Positions 51,431 through 60,578 are shown, counted from the stretch's first letter. The stretch: DNA of 64,000 nucleotides from an uncultured Clostridia bacterium (GCA_934463165.1 CAKSJG010000003.1:62001-126000), one strand, 5' to 3'. Notes: generated by a model from the letters alone, not told the origin. Numbers and translations: made by a program.

Positions 51431-52477
51431 ATGAATGAACGGGTAAAAAAACTTATAAAAAAAATGACAGACGGCGGATTTGACTGTATAATTGTAACCG
51501 ATCCGCACAATATGTATTATTACAGCGGTTTTTATAATGGAGAAGGCTGTCTTGTTATAAAAAAAGACTGCAGTTTTGTTGTCACCGATTCGCGGTATAC
51601 GGAGTATGCATCCGAGGTGTGCCGCGGATTTGAAATTGTTGATTCCGCAAACAAAAAAGCATATGAGCTCATATCCGACAGCGAGGTGTGCGGATTTGAA
51701 GATTTAAGCATATCATATGCTATGTACGTACTTTTAAAAGAAAAGATAAAAAATCTGCTTCCCGTCGGTGAAACCGTACGCTTTCCGAGACGCGAAAAGG
51801 ATGATACCGAGCTTGACGCGATAAAACGGGCGGCAGAGATAACCGACAAGGCTTTTGAGCACATATGCGCCTATATAATGGTCGGAATGACGGAAAAGGA
51901 TATTGCTGCCGAAATTGATGTGTTTATGAAAAAAAACGGAGCGGAAGACAATTCGTTTTCCACAATAGCTGCATCCGGTGCACGCGCAAGCCTGCCCCAT
52001 GCAATACCCACGGATAAAAGGATTGCAGAGGGCGAGCTTTTGATAATGGACTTCGGCTGTATTTTCGGCGGATACTGTTCTGATATGACAAGGACCGTTG
52101 CGATAGGAAGAATATCCGATGAGCTTCGTGAAGTATACGATACCGTATTGGAAATTCAGCAGAAAAGCCTTTTGTATTTATCAGCGGGTAAAAGCGGAAG
52201 AGATATAGACGACCGGGCAAGAGAATTTTTAAACAAAAAATATCCCGGCTGTTTCGGTCATGCTTTGGGTCACAGTGTCGGTCTTGAAATACATGAAAAT
52301 CCGAATTTGTCGCCAAAAAATAATACTCCTCTGAATGACGGTACGGTCATAACTGTTGAACCGGGGCTATATATACCCGGAAAATGCGGAGTAAGGATTG
52401 AGGATCTGGCAGTTGTTCGGAAAAACGGATGTGAATTATTGTCACATTCACCAAAAAATCTTATTACAGTCGGATAA
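51431..52477 (+). CDS. M24 family aminopeptidase (Xaa-Pro dipeptidase/PepP type)
   Basis: 348 residues. The creatinase-like N-terminal domain (about 1-120) is followed by the pita-bread M24 domain with five metal ligands: IMDFGCIFGGYCSDMTR (two Asp), GHALGHSVGLEIHENP (His), VITVEPGLYIPG (Glu) and GVRIEDLAVV (Glu). It removes N-terminal residues before proline. The order M24 peptidase then efp is common in Firmicutes and fits the proline theme of EF-P. GGAGG precedes the ATG. Confidence 0.93.
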   Translation: MNERVKKLIKKMTDGGFDCIIVTDPHNMYYYSGFYNGEGCLVIKKDCSFVVTDSRYTEYASEVCRGFEIVDSANKKAYELISDSEVCGFEDLSISYAMYVLLKEKIKNLLPVGETVRFPRREKDDTELDAIKRAAEITDKAFEHICAYIMVGMTEKDIAAEIDVFMKKNGAEDNSFSTIAASGARASLPHAIPTDKRIAEGELLIMDFGCIFGGYCSDMTRTVAIGRISDELREVYDTVLEIQQKSLLYLSAGKSGRDIDDRAREFLNKKYPGCFGHALGHSVGLEIHENPNLSPKNNTPLNDGTVITVEPGLYIPGKCGVRIEDLAVVRKNGCELLSHSPKNLITVG

Positions 52478-52541
52478 AACGTAAAACTTTATTTGATATT
52501 TTGTTAAAATAACCGAAAAAGGCAGAAAATATAAAAAAAGC

Positions 52542-52570
52542 TTGCAATATTGCAGGGATTAATGTATAAT
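52542..52570 (+). promoter_or_regulatory. Promoter of efp
   Basis: TTGCAA (52542-52547), a 17-base spacer and TATAAT (52565-52570), 36 bases before the efp start. Good vegetative consensus. Confidence 0.8.
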
Positions 52571-52605
52571 AATACTATATATGAAATATTTTGGAGGTAT
52601 ACGAT

Positions 52606-53163
52606 ATGATATCAGCAGGTGAATTCAGAAACGGTGTAACATTTGAACTTGACGGAAACGTATTTCAGATCGTTGAGTTTCAGCATGTTAAACCAGGAAA
52701 GGGCGCTGCTTTTGTAAGAACAAAACTCAAAAATGTTATTACCGGAGCTGTTGTCGAAAAGACATTCAGACCTACGGAAAAAATGCCTAAGGCTCACATA
52801 GAAAGAAAGGATTATGAATATCTTTACAACGACGGTGATCTCTATTACTTTATGGATCAGGAAACATACGAGCAGATGCCTCTTAATGCGGAGCAGCTCG
52901 GTGATTCTCTTAAGTTTGTTAAAGAAAATATGATTGTAAAGGTCCTTTCTTATAAGGGAAGTGTATTCGGTGTTGAACCGCCGACGTTTGTAGAGCTTGA
53001 AATTTCGGAGACAGAACCCGGATTTAAGGGTGACACTTCTACGGGAGCAACAAAGCCCGCAACTCTTGAAACAGGTGCAACCATCATGGTTCCGCTTTTT
53101 GTTAACCAGGGAGATATGATCCGTGTTGATACAAGAACCGGAGAATACATGGAAAGAGTATAA
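52606..53163 (+). CDS. efp: Translation elongation factor P
   Basis: 185 residues from ATG 52606 with TTGGAGGT; a longer frame would place that site inside the gene. EF-P relieves ribosomes stalled at proline runs. The modification-loop residue is Lys32 in HVKPGKGAAFVRTKL. The C-terminal OB domains end with GDMIRVDTRTGEYMERV, the family signature. Which modification Lys32 gets, if any, cannot be told; no efp-modifying genes are near. Confidence 0.97.
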   Translation: MISAGEFRNGVTFELDGNVFQIVEFQHVKPGKGAAFVRTKLKNVITGAVVEKTFRPTEKMPKAHIERKDYEYLYNDGDLYYFMDQETYEQMPLNAEQLGDSLKFVKENMIVKVLSYKGSVFGVEPPTFVELEISETEPGFKGDTSTGATKPATLETGATIMVPLFVNQGDMIRVDTRTGEYMERV

Positions 53164-53200
53164 ATAATAATTAAATTAAGTTGAGAAAGGAAGATGAGAT

Positions 53201-53605
53201 ATGGAAAACATTTCTAATCAGCTTTCATACCTTAAGGGTCTTATAGACGGTTTAAATGTTGACCCCGATTCTGATTACGGAAGAATATTTGAGGGAATTG
53301 TAAACGTGCTTGATGAGATTAACGATTCCGTAGATGATATTATGGAATATCAGGACGAGCTGGCAGACCAGGTAGATATGATTGATGAGGATCTTGCATC
53401 CGTAGAGGAAGAACTTATGGGTGATGAAGATGATGACGTTAATTATTACGAAATAGAGTGTCCGAAATGCGGAGAGACAATATGTCTTGATGAAGAGTTT
53501 TTTGATACCGACCGACCTGTAACATGCCCGTCATGCGGAAATGAATTTGACATTGATTTTGACTGTGACGGAATTTGTGAAGATTGCGATAAATGTGATG
53601 AATAA
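53201..53605 (+). CDS. CD1247-type N-terminal domain protein with zinc ribbon
   Basis: 134 residues. The N-terminus SYLKGLIDGLNVDPDSDYGR and the acidic coiled coil after it match the CD1247 N-terminal domain common in Clostridia, of unknown function. The C-terminus has a zinc ribbon: CPKCGETICLDEEFF and CPSCGNEFDIDFDCD, then more cysteines (CDGICEDCDKCDE). Very acidic overall. AAAGGAAG precedes the ATG. It follows efp by 37 bases, and the two are probably co-transcribed. Confidence 0.85.
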   Translation: MENISNQLSYLKGLIDGLNVDPDSDYGRIFEGIVNVLDEINDSVDDIMEYQDELADQVDMIDEDLASVEEELMGDEDDDVNYYEIECPKCGETICLDEEFFDTDRPVTCPSCGNEFDIDFDCDGICEDCDKCDE

Positions 53606-53612
53606 TAAAAAA

Positions 53613-53648
53613 AATAACTTTGCTGATACAGCAAAGTTATTTTTTTTA
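53613..53648. terminator. Bidirectional terminator between the zinc-ribbon gene and rnc
   Basis: AATAACTTTGCTG (53613-53625) pairs perfectly with CAGCAAAGTTATT (53629-53641) around a 3-base loop, with T-runs on both strands. Confidence 0.93.
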
Positions 53649-53670
53649 TAAAATTAAATTCTTCCGTCGG

Positions 53671-54360
53671 TTAAATTCCGAGTTTTTTAAGCAATTCCTT
53701 TGCGGCAGCCTGTTGAGACAGCTTTTTGTTGTGTCCTTTGCCGCATGAAGATAAATTATCGCCTATCGAAACACGGGTTTCAAATATTTTGTTATGATCG
53801 GGACCGCTTTCGCTTATGAGAGTATACTTCGGCGTTTTCCCGTGGCTCTGACAGTATTCCTGCAAAGTTGTTTTATAGTCGGTATCCCTGCCGCCGTGAC
53901 AGGCAGATTCAACAATATAGGGCGAAAGCCACTTTAAAACAAAATTCTTTGCTTCGGCAAAACCGCCGTCAAGATAAATTGCCGCAATGACGGATTCCAT
54001 TGCATCCGATGTAACGGACGGCTTACACTCTCCGCCGTTTAAATACTCCCCTTTTCCGAGAAATAAAAACTCACCGAGATTTAATTTTGAAGCAAGATCC
54101 GCAAGTGCTGTTTCACACACCACGGAAGCCCGTATTTTAGATAGCTCCCCTTCGGGTCTTTTCTTATAATTATTATATAAATAATCGCTTACCGAAAGCC
54201 CGAGAACGGAATCACCCAAAAATTCCATTCTTTCGTTAGATCCGCCAAACACGTTTTTGTGTTCATTTATATATGAGGTGTGTGTAAGAGCGTTGCGAAG
54301 ATATGAAATATTTTTAAATTTGTATCCGAGTATTGCTTCAAGCTCATCCAATGATTTCAT
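53671..54360 (-). CDS. rnc: Ribonuclease III
   Basis: 229 residues. RNase III cuts double-stranded RNA, including rRNA precursors. The catalytic signature is NERMEFLGDSVLGLSVSDYL near residues 40-60; the second metal motif is SDAMESVIAAIYLDGG. The double-stranded RNA-binding domain (about 155-229) has DYKTTLQEYCQSHGKTPKY and KLSQQAAAKELL. GGAGG precedes the ATG. It lies 20 bases downstream of acpP in the classic acpP-rnc pair. Confidence 0.96.
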   Translation of the reverse strand: MKSLDELEAILGYKFKNISYLRNALTHTSYINEHKNVFGGSNERMEFLGDSVLGLSVSDYLYNNYKKRPEGELSKIRASVVCETALADLASKLNLGEFLFLGKGEYLNGGECKPSVTSDAMESVIAAIYLDGGFAEAKNFVLKWLSPYIVESACHGGRDTDYKTTLQEYCQSHGKTPKYTLISESGPDHNKIFETRVSIGDNLSSCGKGHNKKLSQQAAAKELLKKLGI

Positions 54361-54380
54361 GATTAAAGCCTCCGAATGTG

Positions 54381-54617
54381 TCAGATGTTATCCGAATTGG
54401 CTTTTATATAATCAACAACGTCACCAACGGTGCTTATGTTTTCTGCTTCATCATCGGGAATTTCAAGATCAAATTCATCTTCCATTGCCATAATAAGCTC
54501 AACAACATCAAGAGAATCCGCTCCGAGATCTTCTATAAACTTTGAACTTGGCGTTATATCATCTTCAGCAACGCCCAACTGATCTGCAATTATTGTTTTT
54601 ACTTTATCCAAAACCAT
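54381..54617 (-). CDS. acpP: Acyl carrier protein
   Basis: 78 residues from ATG 54617. ACP carries growing fatty acids on a phosphopantetheine arm attached to Ser35 in the motif LGADSLDVVEL. The acidic helix II and ISTVGDVVDYIKAN are standard. The upstream extension of the frame passes through the promoter and is not used; AGAGGT precedes this ATG. It opens the acpP-rnc operon. Confidence 0.97.
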   Translation of the reverse strand: MVLDKVKTIIADQLGVAEDDITPSSKFIEDLGADSLDVVELIMAMEDEFDLEIPDDEAENISTVGDVVDYIKANSDNI

Positions 54618-54648
54618 ATAAATACCTCTTTCTGTAAAATATATATAT

Positions 54649-54677
54649 AATATATTACATATATTCATTATAGTCAA
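54649..54677 (-). promoter_or_regulatory. Promoter of acpP-rnc
   Basis: On the minus strand TTGACT (54672-54677), 17 bases, TATATT (54649-54654). The 332-base divergent gap 54618-54949 contains this, the promoter at 54845, and otherwise AT-rich sequence. Confidence 0.75.
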
Positions 54678-54844
54678 GATATTTATATGGAAAAATTTAT
54701 GCGATTTATCTTGGCTTTTTTATAATATTTACATAATATTACAGTTTTTTTGTCAATAAATTGCTCTGCAAAGCGTAAAAATATGTAATATTGTTACTGT
54801 ATATACACAAATATTAAATTTCGGTAAAATTTTTTTGGTTTTCT

Positions 54845-54873
54845 TTGACATAAACCGAATTTTGTTATATAAT
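54845..54873 (+). promoter_or_regulatory. Consensus promoter of the stalk-domain gene
   Basis: TTGACA (54845-54850), exactly 17 bases, TATAAT (54868-54873): a perfect vegetative promoter. The transcript leader is then about 70 bases. Confidence 0.88.
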
Positions 54874-54949
54874 AATATGTTAATCGGACAAATCTGTTTA
54901 TTGAATGCAGGTTTATGTTTAATATTTTAGAGTTGGGAGTTGTATATAT

Positions 54950-55984
54950 ATGAAAAAATTAATTACAATGCTGGTTGCTGTGTCAATGCTTGTGTCTGTT
55001 GTACCCGTGTCATTTGCTGAAGATCAGACGGAGACCTCGTCGGTATCGGATAATGCGGGAAGCTCATCCGAAGTAAAAGCGGAATTTTCATCCGATTCAA
55101 ATGATAAAGCAGATACCGAGAAAAAATCCGATGTAAAAGACGAAAAAGATACTGCGGCATCGGAAAGCACTATCGATAAAGACGATGAAACATCGGCTGA
55201 TTCTGTCGATAAATCCGACAGTTCAACCGAAATATCGGATAAAACAGATGATACAAACGCTGCCGCGGATGAAAACGCAGCAGATACGGAAAAAGACGGT
55301 AAAGAATCCGACAGTGAAGATAAAGAGGTAAAATCCGATGCATCGGGCGAAAATGACAAGGATACTAAAATAAATGATGACAAAAAGACGGATTCCGAAA
55401 AGGCTGATAAGGAAGATAAAAAAAGCGATAAAACAGACAGCGATGAATCCGGTATAGCGGCAAAATTATCCGAACTTAAAAAGGCAATGGATGAAAAAGC
55501 GGAGAACATCAAAGAAAAGTATGTACCGTATCTTAAAGAAATAAAATCATTTTTTAAGGATGCCGGCAAGCACGGAAGAGATCTTATATTAAAAGAAATT
55601 GCAGCAATTAAAGATAAGTTGGGTGATATAACAATCGACACATTTGTAAACGGAACACCGGTTGATTATGAAAAATATGACAATGTTAAACCTGTTATAG
55701 AAAATGACAGAACCGTAGTTCCCGTTCGTGCGATAACCGAAAGCATCGGCGCCGAAGTTTCATGGGATGAGGATACAAGAACCGTTACGGTTACTAAAGG
55801 CGATACCGTAATTAAAATGGTTATAGACAGCGCAGAAGCATATGTAAACGGAGAAAAGGTTGACCCGGATGCCGATGCACATATAGTTGACGGAAGAACA
55901 ATAGTTCCGCTGCGTTTTGTTGCCGAAAGTCTTAACCTTAATGTAACTTGGGACGACGCCAGCCGTACGGTTATAATTGACTGA
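54950..55984 (+). CDS. Secreted protein with acidic linker and copper-amine-oxidase-like stalk domain
   Basis: 344 residues. A signal peptide (MKKLITMLVAVSMLVSVVPV, cleavage after SFA) is followed by about 140 residues made mostly of Asp, Ser, Lys and Glu, a low-complexity flexible spacer, then a helical segment (about 165-225). The C-terminal about 115 residues are the stalk fold named copper amine oxidase N-terminal: VNGTPVDYEKYDNVKPVIEN, RTVVPVRAITESIGAEVSWD, and a second unit ending RTIVPLRFVAESLNLNVTWD. No amine oxidase catalytic domain is present. Such proteins are exported and often cell-wall-associated. It has a strong promoter and no clear terminator before the CobW gene. Confidence 0.85.
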   Translation: MKKLITMLVAVSMLVSVVPVSFAEDQTETSSVSDNAGSSSEVKAEFSSDSNDKADTEKKSDVKDEKDTAASESTIDKDDETSADSVDKSDSSTEISDKTDDTNAAADENAADTEKDGKESDSEDKEVKSDASGENDKDTKINDDKKTDSEKADKEDKKSDKTDSDESGIAAKLSELKKAMDEKAENIKEKYVPYLKEIKSFFKDAGKHGRDLILKEIAAIKDKLGDITIDTFVNGTPVDYEKYDNVKPVIENDRTVVPVRAITESIGAEVSWDEDTRTVTVTKGDTVIKMVIDSAEAYVNGEKVDPDADAHIVDGRTIVPLRFVAESLNLNVTWDDASRTVIID

Positions 55985-56021
55985 ATTTTGAAAAATTATC
56001 AATGAAAGGACTGTATATATA

Positions 56022-57044
56022 ATGACAAAGATAGATATTTTTTCCGGTTTTTTGGGAGCAGGCAAAACAACTCTTATAAAAAAGCTTATAAAAGAAGCAT
56101 ATAATGGTGAAAAAATCGTGCTTATTGAAAATGAATTCGGTGAAATAGGAATAGACGGCGGATTTATGAAGGATGCCGGCGTTCAGGTTAACGAAATGAA
56201 CTCCGGATGTATATGTTGTTCTCTTGTCGGAGATTTTGGCAAAGCTCTGCACAAAGTGCTTGAACAGTATGCTCCCGACAGAATTTTAATAGAGCCTTCC
56301 GGTGTCGGCAAGCTTTCGGATGTAATAAGAGCCGTCCGGGGGATAGAGGCAAAAAATGCCGAGCTTAACGGATTTACAACGGTTGTGGATGCAAATAAGT
56401 GCAAGATGTATATGAAAAACTTCGGTGAGTTTTTTAATGACCAGATAGAGCATGCAAGCTCAATAATACTCAGTCATACAGATTCGGCATCGGACGCAAA
56501 AACGGAGAAATGCATAGAGCTGCTGCGTGAACATAACGCCGATGCCGTAATCGTTGCCACACCTTGGGATGAAATTAACGGTAAAGATATTCTTGCAGCA
56601 ATGGAAAAGAAAAACACTCTTGAGGCAGAACTCAAAAAGCTTGAAGAAGAAAGCTCTCACGATCATCATGAACATTGCTGCGATCACGACCATCATGATC
56701 ACGACCATCATGAGCATGAGCACGGTGAATGCTGCTGCCAAGATCACGATCATCATCACCATCATGCGGACGAGGTTTTCACAAGCTGGGGAAAAGAGAC
56801 AACACACAAATATTCTGCCGAAGAAATGAAAAACATTCTCGGTCAGCTTGAAAGCTTTGATATATACGGAACCGTACTCAGAGCAAAGGGAATTGTTGAA
56901 AACAGCGACGGAGGCTGGATTCATTTTGATTATGTTCCCGAAGAATCCGATGTCAGAAGCGGAAGCGCGGCCGTAATAGGAAGGATATGCGTAATCGGAG
57001 CTGACATTAAAGAAGAAAAACTTACCGAATTATTCGGAGTGTGA
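56022..57044 (+). CDS. CobW/COG0523 GTPase with His-rich metal-binding segment
   Basis: 340 residues. A G3E-family GTPase thought to act as a metallochaperone or metal-insertion factor. Walker A is GFLGAGKTTLIKKLIKEAY, Walker B/switch is IVLIENEFGEIGIDGGFMKD, and the metal-binding CxCC is in NSGCICCSLVGDF. At about residues 206-248 there are many histidines, cysteines and acidic residues (HDHHEHCCDHDHHDHDHHEH), typical of zinc- or nickel-handling members. The CobW C-terminal domain is about 265-335. It precedes a second, unusual GTPase and mntP. Confidence 0.92.
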   Translation: MTKIDIFSGFLGAGKTTLIKKLIKEAYNGEKIVLIENEFGEIGIDGGFMKDAGVQVNEMNSGCICCSLVGDFGKALHKVLEQYAPDRILIEPSGVGKLSDVIRAVRGIEAKNAELNGFTTVVDANKCKMYMKNFGEFFNDQIEHASSIILSHTDSASDAKTEKCIELLREHNADAVIVATPWDEINGKDILAAMEKKNTLEAELKKLEEESSHDHHEHCCDHDHHDHDHHEHEHGECCCQDHDHHHHHADEVFTSWGKETTHKYSAEEMKNILGQLESFDIYGTVLRAKGIVENSDGGWIHFDYVPEESDVRSGSAAVIGRICVIGADIKEEKLTELFGV

Positions 57045-57080
57045 TGAATATAAAAAATTATACCGAGAGAGGGTAACAGC

Positions 57081-58031
57081 ATGGAAACGGAAATACCGGT
57101 ATATCTGTTTACGGGATTCCTTGAAGGAGGAAAAACCACAACGATACAGGATACCTTAAGTGACAGTGAATTTAACTCCGGTGAGAGGACATTGCTTCTT
57201 ATGTGTGAGGATGGAGAAGTCGAATATGAACCGTCGAAGTTTTCCGGGAAGAACGTATTTATAGAGGAGATAGACGATGAAGAGGATATCACAGAGAAAA
57301 ACCTTTCTTCTCTTCAAAAAAAATACAAAGCCGAGAGAGTGATAATAGAATATAACGGAATGTGGACGCTCGACACTTTATATAACAATATTCCGAAAGG
57401 ATGGCTTATATATCAGCAACTTTTGTTTGCCGATGCAAACACATTTGTAAGCTATAACGGCAACATGCGCAGCCTTGTGGTAGACAAGCTGACAAATGCG
57501 GAGCTTGTTGTGTTTAACCGCCCGAATGATAAAACCGATAAGGAAGCTCTACATAAAATTGTAAGGTCGGTAACGCGCAGGGCAAATATTGCATATGAAT
57601 ATCCGGACGGTACGCTTGAATATGATAATGAAGAGGATCCTTTGCCGTTTGATGTTGATGCACCCGTAATTGAGATTGAAGACAGAGACTACGCTCTTTG
57701 GTTTCGCGATTTTGCCGAAGATGTAAATAAATATAACGGAAAAATCATACGGTTTAAGGGCATTGTCGGAAAAAACAGGAAAATGAAAGATACCGATGCC
57801 ATAATCGGCCGACATGTAATGACGTGCTGCGTTGAGGATATTTCATTCAAAGGATTGGTATGCACTGGAATACCTGCACCCATGGTTTTAAAAAACCGTG
57901 ATTGGGTTATTATCACGGCAAGAATTAATATGGAATACCACGAGCTGTACAGAAAGCAGGGACCTGTTCTGCACATAATAGATCTTGAAAAATCAAGTGT
58001 TCCCGAACAGGAAGTAGCAACATTTTATTAA
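57081..58031 (+). CDS. GTPase-like protein fused to DUF1980 (YcgQ/TIGR03943)-like domain
   Basis: 316 residues. The N-terminus PVYLFTGFLEGGKTTTIQDT is a G3E-like P-loop (GxxxxGKT), but the switch and CxCC motifs of CobW are absent; AELVVFNRPNDKTDKEAL resembles the NKxD base-recognition strand. The C-terminal part (about 205-316) has KYNGKIIRFKGIVG, AIIGRHVMTCCVEDISFKGL and DWVIITARI, the pattern of DUF1980/YcgQ proteins, which usually accompany a YcgR-type permease. The MTCC pair could bind metal. It follows the His-rich CobW gene by 36 bases and precedes mntP by 24, so one metal-related operon is likely. Confidence 0.78.
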   Translation: METEIPVYLFTGFLEGGKTTTIQDTLSDSEFNSGERTLLLMCEDGEVEYEPSKFSGKNVFIEEIDDEEDITEKNLSSLQKKYKAERVIIEYNGMWTLDTLYNNIPKGWLIYQQLLFADANTFVSYNGNMRSLVVDKLTNAELVVFNRPNDKTDKEALHKIVRSVTRRANIAYEYPDGTLEYDNEEDPLPFDVDAPVIEIEDRDYALWFRDFAEDVNKYNGKIIRFKGIVGKNRKMKDTDAIIGRHVMTCCVEDISFKGLVCTGIPAPMVLKNRDWVIITARINMEYHELYRKQGPVLHIIDLEKSSVPEQEVATFY

Positions 58032-58055
58032 TAAAAATAAGACAGGAGACTGAAT

Positions 58056-58634
58056 ATGAATTTTGCTGACTTGCTTCTTCTCGGGATGGGTCTGTCAATG
58101 GATGCCTTTGCCGTTGCCGTTTGCAAGGGTCTTTCAATGAAAAAAATTAATTACAGACATTCGTTTGTGATTGCATTTTTTTTCGGAGGATTTCAGGCGC
58201 TTATGCCGTTTATAGGTTATTACCTAGGCAAAACCTTTGAAAAATACATTACAAGAATTGACCATTGGATTGCTTTTATTCTGCTTGCTTATATAGGTGG
58301 AAAAATGGTTTATGATGCACTCAGCGGCGAAGAAGAGGAAGAGACTGTCTGTGCGGAGGCACTTGATGTCAAGGAACTTTTTATGCTTGCTGTAGCTACA
58401 AGTATAGATGCGCTCGCTATCGGAATTACTTTTTCGTTTTTTAAAGATACGAATATTATAAATAACATAACTGTTATAGGAATTACAACTTTTATAATTT
58501 CGTTCGGCGGAATTTTCATCGGCAATAAATTCGGAACCAGATACAAAACACGTGCCGAAATTGCCGGGGGAATTATCCTTGTGCTTCTCGGAGTAAAAAT
58601 ATTGCTTGAAGGCTTGGGCGTTGTTACATTTTGA
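58056..58634 (+). CDS. mntP: Manganese efflux pump MntP
   Basis: 192 residues with six membrane helices in two repeats. The paired motifs GLSMDAFAVAVCKGL and ATSIDALAIGITFSF hold the conserved aspartates needed for Mn2+ export. No yybP-ykoY manganese riboswitch fits in the 24-base gap upstream, so control would come from the operon promoter. It lies between the GTPase pair and mnmG. Confidence 0.94.
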   Translation: MNFADLLLLGMGLSMDAFAVAVCKGLSMKKINYRHSFVIAFFFGGFQALMPFIGYYLGKTFEKYITRIDHWIAFILLAYIGGKMVYDALSGEEEEETVCAEALDVKELFMLAVATSIDALAIGITFSFFKDTNIINNITVIGITTFIISFGGIFIGNKFGTRYKTRAEIAGGIILVLLGVKILLEGLGVVTF

Positions 58635-58668
58635 TAAATACAAATTATGATCGGAAGGAAGATACATT

Positions 58669-60549
58669 ATGCAGGAATACAGTGCCGGTGAATATGATGT
58701 TGCCGTAATCGGCGGCGGTCACGCCGGATGCGAAGCGGCTCTTGCGGCTGCAAGACTCGGTGTAAAAACAATAATGTTTGTAATTAATATGGATACTGTT
58801 GCCAACATGGCATGCAATCCTTGCATCGGAGGGACGGCAAAGGGGCATCTTGTGCGTGAGATAGATGCGCTCGGCGGAGAAATGGGCAAAAATGCGGACA
58901 AAACATTCATTCAGTCAAGAATGTTAAATCGCGGAAAAGGTCCTGCGGTGTATTCTCTGCGTGTTCAGTCCGACAGAAAAAGATATTCCGAAGAAATGAA
59001 ACACACTCTTGAACGCCAGTCGAATTTAGATATTAAACAGGCAGAAATTATTGAAATAGGCTTTGGCGAAGATAAAAGCGTGAAATCGGTTCTTACGAAT
59101 ATCGGAGCAAGGTATAATGTGAAAGCGGCAATAGTTGCAAGCGGAACGTATCTTAGGGGTAAGGTAATCGTCGGCAATGTAAGCTATGAAAGCGGCCCCG
59201 ACGGAGTATTCCCCGCAAACAAGTTGTCAGAATGCTTAAAGAGCGTCGGTATACCGCTTATGAGATTTAAAACGGGAACTCCGGCAAGGGTTAACAAAAA
59301 CAGTGTTAATTTTTCCGAAATGCAGCCCCAGTACGGCGATGACAAGATTGTTCCTTTTTCTTTTGAAACAACCGATGTCGGAGAAAATAAAGCAGAGTGT
59401 TATCTTACCTATACCAACGAGGAAACTCATCGGATAATCAAAGAAAATCTTCACCGTTCTCCGCTTTACAGCGGTATGATAGAGGGGATAGGTCCCAGGT
59501 ATTGTCCGTCAATCGAAGATAAGGTTGTTCGGTTTAAGGACAAGCCTCGCCATCAGATTTTTATTGAACCTATGGGTCTGTCAACGGATGAAATGTATAT
59601 ACAGGGTTTTTCAACAAGCCTTCCGGAAGATGTTCAGATTAAAATGATTCATTCTCTCAAAGGCCTTGAACATGCAAAAATGATGCGAACGGCATATGCA
59701 ATTGAATATGACTGCTGCGATGCAACGATGCTCAGTGCCGCACTGGAATTTAAAAATTATCCTGGTCTTTACGGAGCCGGTCAGTTTAACGGAAGCTCCG
59801 GATATGAAGAGGCGGCAGCCCAAGGTCTTATTGCCGGAATAAATGCCGCTCTTAAGATAATGAACAAGAATCCTTTTATGCTTGACAGAAGTGACGGATA
59901 TATCGGAACATTGATAGACGATCTTACCGTCAAAGGAACAAAAGAACCGTACAGAATGATGACATCCAGAAGTGAATACCGCCTTTTATGCCGTCAGGAT
60001 AATGCCGATTTGAGGCTTACCCCGAAAGGACATGAAATAGGGCTTATTTCCGATGAACGATTTAAGCGTTTTCTTAAGAAAAAAGAAATGATTGCTGCCG
60101 AGATAAAAAGAGTGCGAAAAAAAGTTATTGCCCCGGGCGAAAAATCGGATGTTTTTTTCGCAGAGCACAATTCAACACCGATTACAACCGGCGAAAAGCT
60201 TGACGCTCTCATAAGACGTCCTGAGCTTGATTATGAAATGCTTTCCGTTCTTGATGATGACAGACCCGATCTGCCCGACAGTGTGAGGGAACAGGTCTTC
60301 ATACAAATAAAATATGAGGGTTATATAAAAAAGCAGCTTGAACAGGTAGAAAAATATAAAAAGCTTGAAGAAAAAACACTTCCGGAAGATATCGATTATG
60401 ATATGATTGAAGGTTTAAGGATAGAGGCGCGTCAGAAGCTTAATGCAATACGTCCGAGGTCTGTCGGTCAGGCAAGCAGAATATCCGGGGTTTCTCCTGC
60501 CGATATGAATGTTTTGCTTATATATCTTCAGACTAACCGTTTGCGTTAG
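58669..60549 (+). CDS. mnmG: tRNA uridine-5-carboxymethylaminomethyl modification enzyme MnmG (GidA)
   Basis: 626 residues. MnmG with MnmE modifies U34 of several tRNAs, using FAD, folate and glycine. The FAD-binding loop is AVIGGGHAGCEAALAAARLG at the N-terminus; ACNPCIGGTAKGHLVREIDA and FDMRGTPARV-like RFKTGTPARVNKNS follow, then GLYGAGQFNGSSGYEEAAAQ and the C-terminal helical domain ending RPRSVGQASRISGVSPADMN. GGAAGGAAG precedes the ATG. mnmE is not in the window; rsmG follows after a 186-base gap with repeat remnants. Confidence 0.97.
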   Translation: MQEYSAGEYDVAVIGGGHAGCEAALAAARLGVKTIMFVINMDTVANMACNPCIGGTAKGHLVREIDALGGEMGKNADKTFIQSRMLNRGKGPAVYSLRVQSDRKRYSEEMKHTLERQSNLDIKQAEIIEIGFGEDKSVKSVLTNIGARYNVKAAIVASGTYLRGKVIVGNVSYESGPDGVFPANKLSECLKSVGIPLMRFKTGTPARVNKNSVNFSEMQPQYGDDKIVPFSFETTDVGENKAECYLTYTNEETHRIIKENLHRSPLYSGMIEGIGPRYCPSIEDKVVRFKDKPRHQIFIEPMGLSTDEMYIQGFSTSLPEDVQIKMIHSLKGLEHAKMMRTAYAIEYDCCDATMLSAALEFKNYPGLYGAGQFNGSSGYEEAAAQGLIAGINAALKIMNKNPFMLDRSDGYIGTLIDDLTVKGTKEPYRMMTSRSEYRLLCRQDNADLRLTPKGHEIGLISDERFKRFLKKKEMIAAEIKRVRKKVIAPGEKSDVFFAEHNSTPITTGEKLDALIRRPELDYEMLSVLDDDRPDLPDSVREQVFIQIKYEGYIKKQLEQVEKYKKLEEKTLPEDIDYDMIEGLRIEARQKLNAIRPRSVGQASRISGVSPADMNVLLIYLQTNRLR

Positions 60550-60578
60550 TATCCATGCTTTTTATACCTGTCATTCAT

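Noticed and set aside
56460..56924. Antisense frame opposite the CobW gene rich in Met, Val and Ile
   Set aside because: It is the complement of the His/Asp-rich codons (CAT/GAT) of the metal-binding segment.
58032..58055. Possible manganese riboswitch before mntP
   Set aside because: The gap is 24 bases, too short for yybP-ykoY.
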